Positions 24,400-36,586 are shown, numbered from the stretch's first letter. The stretch: 64,000 nucleotides of DNA from Magicicada septendecula (GCA_034769895.1 CM068367.1:115056573-115120572); one strand, 5' to 3'. Notes: a model not told the origin generated them from the sequence alone. Made by a program: numbers and translations.

Positions 24400-24949
24400 T
24401 TTTTGATTATAACCACTAATACAATTTAAATTATAGCACATTTCACACTAAATTTCAGTTTCAATTTTGGGTTTCATTTAAGCAATATAAAAGTAGAATT
24501 TTTTTGTGTGACTTATCACGATACTATCCCCTTGCTATCGCACACCTACGAGTAATGCGATGTAGTTGCAAAACGCTTACTACTTTATCTTCTGCAGGAA
24601 CAACGATTATAATGTTTCGACAATTACAAAATTGCTTTTAAAGGGGGATGTTTTGTTGGAAGACCCTTAAATTCTGTTTACTATTGTTGGTTTAGTTCAC
24701 AGCGCATCATAAGAAGATTTCAAATGGAAATGATTTCTTCTCATCTATTTATTGTAATAAAAAATCCAAGTTTTCCATCCTCGACGCGTAATGCGTTTCT
24801 AACTGTAACGATTATTTTTCGACCGTTTTGTTAAATTTCCGTGCAAGCCAGATCAAATATTTTGGCGTAGACCTAGGTATATTACAATATACGTTATAAT
24901 CACCAAACTTTGTTCATTAAAAATCTGATATTTACTAAAATTGTAATGT

Positions 24950-25440
24950 CGTTAGGACGGTCTCACGGATCGTCGGAGTGTACAGCGGAAACAAAATACA
25001 GACACCAATGGAGTCACTAATTAATACTTTAATTAGGCGGAAATAACGACTTGAAATCATCGAAGTACTCGCATAGAATAAATCAAGTTAAATTAGTCCA
25101 CACGCAAAATAATAATGTCAACTATTAGTGTTCCGCACTAAGCAGCCTATAACACTGTAATCACTTTCACGAATCCGCAACAATCACTTGATCCGCTCTC
25201 TACAATATTGCAAGGTGTAACTAACTTCTCAGCGGGCCGCTGTTGCTTGTATAGGTCCCGCAGAGGTTCCAGAATAATTTTCCATTCTTTTGGCGGTCTA
25301 TCGGCATTATTTACGTAGTTGCAAGAGCTCGAACAGTCTAGAGGATACTTAACTACGCGGCCTTCACCGAGAAGATGCACCTGCTCGGCTAGTCGAGAAT
25401 AGCGTAGAATGAAGCTCTCGACTTTTCGAGAGCGTGGCGT
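24950..25440 (+). repeat. Dispersed repeat family B, second-half copy
   Basis: It matches 14680-15115 at GACGGTCTC, ACAAAATACA, 'ggagtcactaatta', 'tccacacgca', 'tccgcac', 'tctagaggatactta' and 'cggctagtcgag'. It is followed by a short hairpin 'ctctcgacttttcgagag' (25414-25431). Non-coding; the small minus-strand frame here has no family motif. Confidence 0.6.
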
Positions 25441-26374
25441 AATAGTCGTAGTATATTGTTTTTTAAATTACCGTAGTTAACAATAATATTTATAGTCATT
25501 TTAGTGCAATACTATATTAAATATTACTTTATATTAATAAATTATATTAAATACTGTGTTAGATTATCTTAAACACAATTTATATTTATAATTATCTTAA
25601 ATATATTTATATAAACTATTGATCTTAAACGATAATCACACGATTTGTTGCTTTATTAGCATTTTACAGAATTCAAGTTAAAAGTGAAAATATGTTTCGC
25701 TCTGTCCACAGATTACTAATATAAATAAGTCATCGGTATGACAAAGAACGGGTGAAAGCTTTCAGTGGAATTACACTTGGGTCAGCAGCAGCGACGGCGC
25801 AAACGGCAAATTAGTCTCTCTACAGATGTCTTAAACTTAGCAGACCGAAAATTAATACGGCGTAGTTAAGTGAAATAGCATCAGTAAATGTGTTGCTTCG
25901 ATTAAGTGTGAAACACAGAGAGAGCTTTGCACTGAAACCAGCGACGGAGTTGCTATCAACAAGAAAGCAGAGAGGAATTACCTCGTTTAAAAAGAGTAAT
26001 ACAACATTAGTTTTTTTTTTAGTCTGTTGTAAGATTCTGTAATCAATTGTCTTGAATTGTTTGTATTGTTTTCAGCTAGCACACAGAATAGAGTTTACTT
26101 TGAACATATACTAAAAAAAAAAAGAAAAAAAGAATCTTTCACAGTAATGACAGACAGTAACAACACCACAAGCTCGATTATGGAGGAATATGTAAGATAC
26201 TTTTTTAACGTCAAATTCTCAGACCCACAAAAAAGTGTAGGGGGAGCTATCATCTTGTAGAACGTCAGGTGACAACCCTCATGTATTAAAGATATTAAAA
26301 TATCTGTTTCTATAATATTCTATTTTCCATTCTTAATACAATTTTATAGTTGTAAAATAAATTATTTTTTGTTA

Positions 26375-26950
26375 CTACACAGCCGATATGTTACTTTATT
26401 CTTAAAAATCGTAAATATCGAACATATCTTCAAAAACTACATGGTCAAAATGATCGTTCTTTTATCGCATCAAAAAAGAAATTTGATGCCACGTTAGTTA
26501 TGTTATTTGGATAAACAGAGCTGCGGCTAATATGTTCTTACGTTTGTCCTTAAGTTTCTGGTCTCGTTCAATTTCATCAACTGATATTTAGACCTCGCCT
26601 CGAATATTACCGTTCTTATTTTAACGTACCCCTTTTCTGTTTTATGATTACGAAAGAGTCGAAAAATTCACGTGTTAGAAGATAAAAAGAGTAAGCTGGT
26701 TTGAATTAACAAAGCAACGAGATAGTAATGCTTTATAAACGCATAGATCAAATACTATTAGAGATGTCTACGACTTTTCAACAGGATTTCATTTACAGAC
26801 ACAATAGTCAACATTTCAATCAATTGTCCGCACTAAGCTACTGCAGCGCTATAGCCAACCTATAAATAGTAAAGGAACACTCGTTACATTTCAAAGAGAC
26901 AGAAGACAATTCTGTATAGTCGCTACCGATTGCACAGAAAGCCTTTGATT
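26375..26950 (+). repeat. Dispersed repeat family B, first-half copy with part of second half
   Basis: It is similar to 14290-14640 ('gatgccacgttagttatg', 'atttggataaacagagctg', 'gacctcgcctcgaat', 'agagtcgaaaaattc') and then to the 'tccgcactaagc' part of the 24950 copy. Divergence is high, so this is an old copy. Confidence 0.55.
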
Positions 26951-26959
26951 CGTTCACTT

Positions 26960-27820
26960 AACAATAGTTACAATGAGGCGCATCAAAAGTACACAGTAGA
27001 TAGAAAGGGATATCCTTCCCAATAAAACTTATTAAGTAATGTAATTAATTAGAAATTAAAGTAATTTATAGTAGACTACTATAGACACTGTTACAGAAAA
27101 TAAAAATTTCGTAATAGAGGGAACAGTGGTATTCTTTCTTTAGTGAATCGTCGCAAATCGTAGCAGTTTGTGGTAAGGTAAGTTTTTTAATCTTATATGT
27201 CTATTCCGATTACAGTCAGGAAAATAAAAATTCCTCAGTCTTCTATGTTTTTTAACATGTTAAGACTGTAACAACATTTATTAACGTGTACTTAGCGGAC
27301 ACGATAACAGGACTTTCAACAAGAATTACCTTCGTAGCTACCTTACAGGAGAGACATTTTAAAAATTTGGGAATACTGAAACTAAGAGCTTTTGTAAATA
27401 GCTGAAAAATAATAATAATTCTTTTTAACATAGTAAAATTTTTAAAAACCTTTCTTGCTCTAATAGCTTTTCTTTTCGTTTTTATGTTTATCGACCACAT
27501 TTTTTATTCTGATCCGAAATGTCCTTTTTTTGCTAATAATAAATATTGCTAGTTTCAAACGAAAATGTTTGTTTATGAAAACAGCTATCGAATTTTGATA
27601 CATTTTTTAAACATCGCTGTAAATTAAACAAACGGGTTACGTAGTCATTTAAGCCCATGTTAAGAATATGTTAGTAACAGACATTGTTAAATGTTCCGGC
27701 ACGTCCGCTGCTGACAAGACAAATGTCGCCAGCAGGTCTGTCACAAGACGAGAATCGTTTAGCAGACTACATAACTTTCACGTGATTAACCGTGTCCCTT
27801 CTGATCCAAATATAGCATAG
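26960..27820. other. AT-rich non-coding stretch
   Basis: No motif-bearing frame and no clear repeat partner inside the window were seen. Several poly-A/T runs are present. Confidence 0.4.
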
Positions 27821-27822
27821 CT

Positions 27823-28088
27823 GTTAAGATTATTCATTGTCAGGCTTTTAGGCCGCGGCCTACTGTTGTTAGTGACAAACGTTTCGGCCCCACCATCGGA
27901 GGCAATCTTCAGTATCGCGATAGTTTTTGGCTCATATTCGCCAATATTCGCCCAGTACTGAGGTCCGACACATAGTGTAGCTCACTATCGGACCTCAGTA
28001 CTGGGGTCAATTGGCGAATATCTCCCAAACGTTTGTCACTAACAACAGTAGGCCTCGGCCTTACAGCCCGGCTATGAATAATCTTAAC
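27823..28088. repeat. 266-bp fold-back palindrome with an embedded hammerhead-like motif
   Basis: The outer arms GTTAAGATTATTCAT/ATGAATAATCTTAAC continue inward through GGCCTACTGTTGTTAGTGAC and AAACGTTT on both sides. Inner arms 'cagtactgaggtccga'/'tcggacctcagtactg' close on a loop at about 27970-27985. One arm alone carries an extra asymmetric segment (about 27882-27925) holding a hammerhead-like sequence on the minus strand. The two arms are nearly identical, so the unit formed recently or is maintained by gene conversion. Confidence 0.8.
27874..27920 (-). ncRNA. Hammerhead-like motif, CTGAAGA variant
   Basis: On the minus strand the order is stem I strand GCGATA, CTGAAGA, a stem II of GCCTC/GGGGC with loop, GAAA, a possible palindromic stem III (ACGT), a T at the cleavage position, then TGTCAC, which pairs with GCGATA at 5 of 6 positions. 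The core fits CUGANGA...GAAA. Two unpaired bases at the base of stem II weaken the call. It resembles 'CTGAAGATG...CGAAACGT' terminal motifs of Penelope-like elements. Confidence 0.5.
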
Positions 28089-28099
28089 AACGTTGACGA

Positions 28100-29240
28100 A
28101 GGCCGTGAAAGCTTAAGATATTTACTGTAGCTGGTACAGTAATATTTGTAGCCAGCGAATCCCACAGTATCACCAAAGTCATTAGATTAGTCGATATAAA
28201 TACTGACGAAGGACCCACCTCAGTCTGTAGCCGAATCGTCTTGCTGCACTAAACGTCGTAAAGGCGAATTCCAACAACGGAAAAATAAGACAAAGAGAAG
28301 AGAAAACTGTATTCTGAAGTAAATGTGAAATTGAACATCTATTCGAGTAAAGAGTTTTAGACGACACAAGACACTCTGTTGGCACCTGTTAATTAAAAAT
28401 AAAAATACCGGAAGGTTTTTAAGGATATTTTAATTTATTCTGTAACACAAAACAGTGACTCCCTGTAATCGACATTTAGGATTACCAGTACCACTACTAT
28501 CCATATGTCGTATGTACAGTAATTGTAATAGGCCTATTGCATCATTTTTTCTTGAATATGATGAAACATCGATCTGCTATGTAGCATGTTGAACTATATG
28601 ACATTTCTTGTATCTATTATTATGTGTACAATCAATTACAATGTGTGGTTCTCCACAGCTTTCCTCATTCCGTTTCTCTACGAAAATTGTAATGTTGTTG
28701 TTTTTCTTTTTGCTGTTGGTTAAAAAATTTTTGAATCACCGTCCCTTCGACATTCCTTTGTTCACATGAATTCGTTTGCCTAGCTCCCATCCTAGCCCTT
28801 AGTTTCTTATTGTGTCCTACCCTTTTTCATTTCCATTCATTCCAAACTTCAGATTCGTGTTTAGCAGTACTTTCGACTATGGCACTTTAGAAGTACGTTT
28901 TGACTTCTTTCGTTTCATTACGACTCTCGTCAACGTATAGACACAACAACAAAATTCTCACCAATGCAATTAGAATCTCCATAAACTTAATATGAAATTA
29001 TACATCCTATAAGACATGCAACAATAATATTGGCAGCACAAAACTTTGTAAACGTAGTTATAAAAAATCTAATAATTAATTTTATCAAGTTTTTAACATT
29101 TCTGTGATTGTAATGGATGTAGAAACTTATAAGCGGAGACGAAAAGTGTTAAAGAAAACGAGCACAAACAGATGTAGACAACATACAGATGAAGGCGGCA
29201 CATATAATTACGGAAAATGTATACAAAGAAATCTCTTTCT
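28100..29240. other. Non-coding stretch, nothing recognised
   Basis: The frames here are short and motif-free. The DNA is AT-rich without detectable tandem or inverted structure beyond chance. Confidence 0.4.
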
Positions 29241-29254
29241 CAAAGGGATTTTCA

Positions 29255-30300
29255 TCGGCTATTGCCGCATACCCACACCTAAACGCCATCTGTTTCAGTC
29301 CTGTGCATCTTTTTCTGCCCAGTTATGATGTTCCATGGTCTTCCTCATGTTTTCATACCAGGACAGTCTGCCCCATTTTCCTCTGCCTGGGGGCTTCCAC
29401 TGAAATATTTTCCTCAGCCATCTCTGTTCATCCATTCGGAGTAAGTGACCGAACCACTTTAGGCCTCTTCGTTCGACTCTGTTAATAATTGTATCTTCTG
29501 CATGCATCCTTCTGATCTCCTCGCTGGTTATTCTCTCCCTTCTTGAGACTCCGGCACTTCTACGGAGATAATCCATTTCCACGGTATTCAATTGTCGTAT
29601 CATTTCCGTGCTCAACGTCCATACCTCACAGCCGTAAGACAGAACTGATTCAACAAAAGCTTTTCCTATATGAATTTTGAGGCTCTCGAAATATGTTTGT
29701 CCCAGCGAATAGAGTTCAAGCTTCCTAAAAATTTCCTGCTCTGTTCTATACGTTTTTTTTTTTTTTATTTCGGGTTTCCTAGGCCTTCCAGTGTTATTAG
29801 TACCCCTAAGTATTTAAATTCATCGACCTGTTTAATTGACGTAATGTCTTTAATCAATACTTAAAATCTGGTATCGGAATTAACGACTAGATATTCTGTC
29901 TTATTTACATTAACATTCAACCCCCACGTTTCATATGCCTTGTATAGTCGGGTGAGCATAAATCAGGTCATAAGAATCTTGTGCTATTACTGATTGGTCA
30001 TCAGCAAACTGGATATTAAACAAGCAGACTTCTCCGATAGTGATACCCATTCTACCGCACCTTCTTCTCCATTGTTGTAGCGCGACTTATAATTATATAT
30101 TGAATAATAATGGCGACAAACTACAGCCCTGTCTTAAGCCCTTGGTGGGGTAGATCACCTCTGATATTTTGTTACTACAAAGGAATAACGAAGTGAATAA
30201 GAAAAAACATTTTTGATATACCAGGATAGTAACTAAACTACAGAGAACGAGGAAACGTGGCCTGCCTGAACACATGATATTGACACTACATGGGACACTG
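29255..30300 (-). pseudogene. Non-LTR retrotransposon reverse transcriptase, C-terminal half, broken
   Basis: On the minus strand, in order: KGLRQGCSLSPLLFNI (RT motif at about 30095-30140), CRRGMITIGEV-type segment then FADDQSVIAQDSYDL (catalytic FADD, about 30000), VNVNKTEYLV, DEFKYLGVLI, FVESVLSYGCEVWTLSTEMI (about 29640), then a 106-codon frame with VEMDYLRRSAGVSRRERI, LKWFGHLLRMDE and GRGKWGRLSWYENM. These are the successive landmarks of insect endonuclease/RT-type LINE ORFs downstream of the palm. The 5' half, including the endonuclease, is absent, and frameshifts and stops divide the rest. The clade is not assigned. Confidence 0.85.
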
Positions 30301-30309
30301 AATACGACT

Positions 30310-31440
30310 GTAAAAACTGTATTTACGTCGCCAGGCGGCGTGTGGGTAACCTAGTTTCACAGTCATCACAAATTATTTACTCCATACGACAGAATTCACG
30401 TAAACTGTTTCATGCAGTGTGGCTGTCTTCGTCTCTTTAAGAGTGACCTAAAATTATTCACTCACGTGTGTAGCCATGAACTTAGACACTGCAACTGTAC
30501 ATACAATAAAGTTAAAAGGATCACGTCAGAGACATACTATAAACAAAACACTATTTTAGAAATTGCGTCCCCTTCAAAAAGAATGTACAACAGTCGTTTA
30601 TTTTATTCTCGGTTTATGTGTCCAGCAACTTCTCGTGTAATACAGTTCTGCCGACATGATTTGGCTACGGTGTTACAGCTTGACCTTGGTTAAGTTCAAA
30701 TAATAATAAACCCTGGTGTGCTGTGCTCCACTGTTTTATGAATACGATGAGTAAAACAATCGTAACGTTGCGGGCGTTGGGAAAAAAGGAACACGGGACA
30801 CTGACTTGCGATTTATACAGACTTTATGCGCTTAAATAATAAATATTTGTTAGTGTATATAAGATTCACAAATAGAAAATAAAATTGTTGCGCACCACTA
30901 TATTGCAATGAACATTCTAATTGCATATGTAATGTAGTAGAGAGTAAAAGCATATGGTAGCGTATCATATAAAGACACTGTGTGAATAAGTAGAGATTGC
31001 AGGTTTGAACATTATAATTTAGCTGTTAAGAAACATTATGAAAAATGTTAGTTTTAAGTATTTTTAGGCTTATGAAACAATTATAAGTGCTGTAAAGTGG
31101 CGCGATGCTTAGCCGCGTGTGTAGTGCGCGGGGGCGAGGGTACGTAATTATTTTACGAGATATTCATAAAAAACACGTTAATTTAAATAACATTCACGAT
31201 ATGGGAAATTTTTAGATGGAACTTAGATTGATTATAATAAAATGACCTTACTGACGACAATAGCTATTTCAAAAATTAGTAACTAAATGCATGCATATTT
31301 TAAGTAAAAATGTTTTATGGCTATAATATTAGTCGTAAATTTTATCCGGTTTTCTGAACAAGATTGTTCTGTTCGGAAGCCTTCTTGGACAAGAATATTG
31401 ATTATGTATGTAGAAAAATCACCAGTAAAGTTTACGGAAG
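30310..31440. other. Non-coding stretch, nothing recognised
   Basis: It contains a 93-codon plus-strand frame (30412-30693) without a known motif. No repeats were found that pair with other parts of the window. Confidence 0.35.
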
Positions 31441-31469
31441 AACAAGAAGAGCAAGTAAAATTTCGACAG

Positions 31470-31625
31470 TTCACTTGGACAGCGCATATAACTAATGTTG
31501 AAGTTATTAGAAAGATGAAGAAAGATAGGGAAGTTATTAACACAGTGAAGATAAGAAAGCTTCAGTTTCTGGGACATCTCATGAGAAATGAACTGAGATT
31601 TTACTTATTGCAGTCCACAGTTGCG
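31470..31625 (+). pseudogene. Non-LTR RT C-terminal fragment
   Basis: The frame contains TWTAHITNVEVIRKMKKD, then REVINTVKIRKLQFLGHLMR and NELRFYLLQ. This is the post-RT 'W...N..VL..M....E....I..RKL.FLGH.MR' region of insect non-LTR elements. Similarity stops at about 31625; upstream residues of the same open frame show no family match. Confidence 0.7.
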
Positions 31626-32234
31626 AAGCGTGACAAAATAATTTGGGTAGACATAAAAATACCAGCCAAAAGCAACCTCTTACTAAGACTGATGACGATC
31701 TTAATGAACCAGTAAAAAACTACACTAAACAGAGTTAATACTACCTCTACCAGATAATAGCTAAGTGACCGTCTGAAACACACGCATCCCTTATACAATT
31801 TGGCCTAAATATCAAGGAAAAGCTATCGTATTGTTATTGGTGTCGTTTATGAATCTTAATTAGAAAATATTGCTAGATAAATTTAAATTTTATTCACATT
31901 TTTTAATGGTGACATATTCGGATTACTGTAGGTACAAACATTTAACGTAATGAAACAGTTTACATAAACGTTTCATACTTTCTTGTAAACGCGTTCTGCA
32001 CCGTGTAGCCTATGTCTCATTCTATCTTATTTTTAGCTATAGAATCAGCTCCCGATAGATTCCCGTGCAATTTTGAATCATTCTGTGTATGTTCTTTCAT
32101 GAAAGACTCTTCTGCTGCCAGAAAATTTAAATTTTCTAAATAATTACCCTTATTAAGAGATTGCTCATTTTCCTTATGACCCCTAAAAGCTAACTAATTC
32201 CTCCCTAAGTAACAAACATCTATCAAACGGCCTA

Positions 32235-32729
32235 CTATCCTCCGATTTCGTGCCACATTTCATTGTGCTGTACTGCTTGATTTCTATGTGTTTCGGACAA
32301 ACAATGTTTAATTCTATTACATCCTAGCATGTGAAACGTATCAGAATTTTTTATACGAGTTTTGCTGCCAGCGTGTTTAGCAGCTTTAGCTTCAAAATTG
32401 TTTAGAGTGCCTACTCTAACTTTGCTCTCGTGGTTCCTCTCCATTAAATATCAAACAATAATAGCAGTGCAGATTTTTGTTTCGCTTATAACCAGAGAGC
32501 GAAACAAATATTTACTATAGTTACTATACCAAACTTTCTGAAATTTTTCGACCTTTCCATCCTTCTGCGACAAATCTGAAGACGCCCAAGACATTTTTAA
32601 CTTTAGCAATACCTCTTGCTCTAAATGTAACGTACTGATTTTGTATTTTAACAAAAATTCTAGTGAATCAAAGTTATAAGAGTTTATGTCAAATACTTCT
32701 CTGGTAGAATTGGTACTAAATGTATTCAT
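32235..32729 (-). pseudogene. Unrecognised ORF pair separated by one stop codon
   Basis: A 92-codon frame (32451-32729) begins with ATG in the context GCAAAATG and includes LEFLLKYKISTLHLEQEVLL and SWASSDLSQKDGKVEKFQKV. It ends at a TGA. Five codons later, in the same frame, an open segment continues for 69 codons to 32235 (KVRVGTLNNFEAKAAKHAG...). If the TGA is a mutation, the joined frame would be about 165 codons. I recognise no domain. It could be a decayed retroposed gene or chance. Confidence 0.25.
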
Positions 32730-32909
32730 TTTGCTCCTTTAAACCAATCAAACATTATGCTTAAAGCACTTAAAGAACGACACTTAACAATATGTATTAT
32801 TAAATAATTAGTACGTAAATGATTACACACTTCTTAGTCTATACCACTATATACAAAATATAAAAAATTTGTAAAATCAACAAAAACAAATATTCACTAC
32901 GCGAGCACA

Positions 32910-33180
32910 ATGAAACAAACACAGGTGGCCAGGCTAGAATTCTGTTCTCTTTAGTGTGGGAGAGACGTGTCTTCTGATGTGATGTACGGGGCACATTGTT
33001 ATGCTGCGCGCGCAGGTCTCCTCCCGCTGTCGTCCACCGAAGCCCTCTTCACCACCAGCCCTGTTAAAAGAGACATTTCAAATAACGTCTACCCTGATAT
33101 TCCGCGTACAATTGCATCGCACAACAAGGGTCCATGGCTCACACTCGCGTCATGTCGCGTAACATTGAACTTCTTAAATT
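32910..33180 (+). other. Short CpG-richer segment, unrecognised
   Basis: The zone is richer in G, C and CpG than its surroundings (for example GCTGCGCGCGCAGGTCTCCT at 33003) and open in one plus frame (32967-33182). No protein family is recognised, and it may be part of a dispersed repeat. Confidence 0.3.
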
Positions 33181-33279
33181 AGTTTTATATCCTTTCTGAG
33201 TAACTTGTGCAACTTTATTTACAAATTAAAATTAATTATTTTATGAATAAATTATTTAGAGAGACACTGTCTACCTTGT

Positions 33280-33473
33280 CTCCCCTGACGCTTCGCCACT
33301 GGCAGTCCATACTACAGGGAAAAGTACTTGGAAAGAGAGGAGTTGGGCGACCTAGAATATCATGGCTGAGAAATTGGAGGACCTGGTTTGGCATAAATAT
33401 AACTGACTTATTCCGTGCAGCAGTGCACAAAGTTAAAATAGCCTGTATGATATTCAACATCCGAAACGGATAG
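33280..33473 (+). pseudogene. Non-LTR RT extreme C-terminus
   Basis: The frame gives RHWQSILQGKVLGKRGVGRP, then RISWLRNWRTWFG and LFRAAVHKVKIACMIFNIRN and a stop. This is the known C-terminal end of insect LINE polyproteins ('LQGK..GKRG.GR...SWL.NLR.WF....LFRAA..K..IA.MI.N.R'). It may belong to the same element type as 31470-31625, the next piece in protein order, but 1.65 kb of unrelated DNA separates them. Confidence 0.75.
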
Positions 33474-33479
33474 GAACTA

Positions 33480-34540
33480 TAACAAAAAGAAGAGGTTGTC
33501 ATAAGCAAATAGCATCATTAACAAATCCACTTCATTCAGTAACATATATCTGGACTGCTTATGACAGCTCCTGAAAAAAAATAGCAGACATTATATAGCA
33601 ACATGTTTTGATTATATTCAATCGTTTCCGGTAAAATTATAAATACTGGTAAGGGGATATACACGATTGGAGACTGGAAGACGCCAGCGATAAAAATGAA
33701 AACAGGCAAACGGTTACATTGTTAAGGCAAAAATATACTGAGCAAAACTTTAGAAGTATACAGCTTGAGAAATAAGTGCGGAAATCAAAAATGAAAAACA
33801 AAAGTGCTGAAAATATGAAGTGATAGAAAGAAGCATAAAGTAAGATTAGGAGTAGAAATTCTAGGGTATTATGCATCCGGAAATAATATTGATGCACGAT
33901 AGAAGGCTAAATGGAAAAACAAAAGAGAAAGAACGACATGGTAGATTGTTATGTACGTATTATAAAACTTGTCTTCTTGGGAAAGGTAGACATTTCCAAA
34001 CACGCGGAAACTCTAAGAAGCTACAATTCCAACATTATTGTCCAGTTGAGAATCGTGTGTTGGACTAAAACTCATCAAAAATTGAATCGAATATAAGAAA
34101 AAACATTCGACAAACTTTTCCATAATAATACACTCGTAAATATCTCTCTTCTCGTTCTCTCTATCTCTCTCTTTCTCTCCCTCTCTCTCTCTTTCGTTAT
34201 GTCCTTGTATTTGCTACTAACATTTGTATAAACATTTCCCGATTAGCGTAAGGAAGGTGTAAAATCGTGTGAGTTAATTTGTTTAGAAAAATGTACTGAG
34301 TATTTCACTTGTTTTTTGCAATTCACAATTGTAATTAAACAATAGTTACCTGAAGTATTTTACGTTTCCTGCAAAAAACAAAAAAACAAACTCAAACTTA
34401 ACGTACGGAACTTTTTTTATAAACTTTTACTTTTTTCGGAATTTTTTGTTCGCTGCTACGTTTATATAACGCTGTAGTTATGTACGTTACAGGGGAGAGA
34501 TTTCCAGGAAAACTGAAACCTCCGCGCTCTGTGTGTGTTT
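33480..34540. other. Non-coding stretch with a (CT)n-rich tract
   Basis: A pyrimidine tract of CTCTCT type lies at about 34143-34196. Otherwise it is AT-rich and stop-dense, and no gene is seen. Confidence 0.45.
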
Positions 34541-34559
34541 AATATAAACAAACGCATAC

Positions 34560-34760
34560 ACTGTTGCTCAGTACAAGGCACACCAATGTCACGTACACTC
34601 CATTACACATCGTTTATTCTACATTATACGGTCGTAAATTTATAACACGGCAAATACATTGTGGTTTACTAGCGGCTATTTATTTATATTATGCACACAC
34701 ACATACACACACACTGTGTTGACGTTCAGCACATGTTTTTACTTTATAGCAAGTATTTAA
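34560..34760 (+). repeat. Dispersed repeat family E, copy 2
   Basis: It shares landmarks with 1780-2060: 'tcgtttattctacattatac', 'ggtcgtaaattta', 'acattgtggtttactagcgg', 'ctatttatttatatt', then CA-rich DNA. Non-coding. Confidence 0.55.
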
Positions 34761-35572
34761 TAATAACAGTTAATAAATACCAATAATGTTAATATAAGAA
34801 AACGCAATAAAACAAAATACTGGAATAAAAGTTTTGAAAAAAAAAATATGTTGAAACATTAAAAACAAGATCTGACCTATGAGGCACCCGCTTAGACAGA
34901 AGAAACATTTGTGAAGCAAAGCAAAAATATTCGTCATATTTTCGATAATATTTCATGTCAATAAACTGCTGTAAGTCTACAATGGTAATCATGAACTTCC
35001 TTTATTTTATGCTAACGTGTGATCGTTGACGTAGTGTGTATAGTACAATAAAATATGAAGATAATAAATTTTAGAAATTTAGAAATTCTAGAAATTAAAA
35101 AAGCAATAAAAAATAAAAAAAATTTAACAAATGAACAAACTGAATTCTGTGTATCCCCTTTATTAAAAGCTGTTATTTAGTTTAGTTTATTTTATATTTT
35201 GCATTCAGATTATATTTAGTTTAGTTAATTTTATATATTGCATTCATGATTGTATTTAGTTTTTAAAGACACCTGACCTTCCCTTGTCTCTTTCACACCC
35301 CCCCTCCAACTCATCACCCTCACAGATGTTCCAGATACGCCCTAAACAGATAGTCACCACCACGACCACCTACTAACACATCCTGTGTTTAGGTTGTCAT
35401 TCATTCATTCTCTTTGACAATGGCTTAGGTACTCGAAACAGCTGTTAGAGTTATATAAAATCTGTGAAACGTACCAAGTGTTTTTATATATTTTACAAAA
35501 CCTTTCAAGATAATAATTTTATGCACATTTAATTATATTTTGTTTTTATATAGTATCCAAGTCACTTTTTCA

Positions 35573-35750
35573 CAATAATTTAATTACCTTGTATCCGTCA
35601 GTGACTTCGTTCTAGCGTTTTTTATATAGACGCGTTTCGTGACATGTGTCACATCATCAGTAATCCTCGTCAAATGTTAAAATTCACATAAAACACATAA
35701 AAACACATTTGCACATATTTACTAAATCACAATAACGACACACACAATAC
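35573..35750 (-). repeat. PLE-1 inverted terminal copy (left arm)
   Basis: It is the reverse complement of 36505-36678 with only a handful of mismatches: 'ttaattaccttgtatccgtc', 'acttcgttctagcgttttt', 'cgtcaaatgttaaaattcac', 'acatttgcacatatttacta'. Confidence 0.92.
35624..35666 (-). ncRNA. Hammerhead motif in the PLE-1 left arm
   Basis: The minus strand has CTGATGA, stem II GTGACA-CA-TGTCAC (perfect 6-bp palindromic stem), GAAA, stem III CGCG and the cleavage trinucleotide ending TC. Stem I (GGATTA against TATATA) is weak. The core is intact here, whereas the right-arm copy has lost CGCGTC. Confidence 0.6.
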
Positions 35751-35755
35751 ACACC

Positions 35756-36586
35756 GATTCTCATCACCCATATAGCCAGAAAATGGCGGCTTACAACAGT
35801 TTTGTTCATAGGTTGGTAACGATTCCACTTATCCAAAAGGACTTTCAGGATGAATTGGATATAATAAGGCACATAGCAATAGCGAATGGGTACAAGAGTT
35901 CGATGATAGATAGACTTCTTAAGCGACACCTATATAAAACTAGATCCCACCATAATACCATCGATGATAATAAAGTTAACAAAAATAAAAATAATAATAA
36001 AAAGTATATAACTACAGTGTACGGTAGCCTTTTACCTAACATTATATCCAATGTGTTTTCTAAATATAATATAAAAGCCGCGTTTAAAACAAATAATAAT
36101 ATTTCTAATTTGTTACGCATAAAACAACCATTCCCGTTAGAAGAGATAACAGGTGTTTACAGGATGTCATGTGATGATTGTGATTGTCTCTATCTGGGTC
36201 AAACTGGCAGGTCTTTCTTGAAAAGATACAAAGAACATCTACCAAGGAATGATTTAGACAAGACAAAATCTAATTAGGCGCGCCATCTAATGATGCATAA
36301 CCATAATTACACAGATTTCAATACTAATTTCAAAGCAATTCATGTATGCGGTAAGGGTAGGTTAATGGACGCTCTCGAGGAGTTTGAGATTTATAAATCA
36401 TTTGAAGACAAGTATATCAACAATAACAGTATATTAAACGAACAATTAAGGTTTCAATCTCACTCACTATATGATACAGCCCTAAACGGAGCCGAACTTA
36501 CATCGTGTTATGTGTGTGTCGTTATTGTGTTTAGTAAATATGTGCAAATGTGTTTTTATGTGTTTTATGTGAATTTTAACATTTGA
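35756..36586 (+). pseudogene. Penelope-type polyprotein C-terminus with GIY-YIG endonuclease, one nonsense codon
   Basis: In one frame: DSHHPYSQKMAAYNSFVHRL, a helical linker (IRHIAIANGYKSSMIDRLLK), a K/N-rich stretch, then GVYRMSCDDCDCLYLGQTGR, where GVY and YLG are the two halves of the GIY-YIG motif and the Arg of TGRSF the usual partner residue. A TAG at about 36275 replaces the tyrosine codon seen in PLE-3 (KSN-Y-ARHL). The frame then continues: ARHLMMHNHNY, HVCGKGRLMDALEEFEIYKS, LYDTALNG. In the family this nuclease nicks target DNA to prime reverse transcription. The RT palm is missing, so the copy is dead. Confidence 0.88.
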
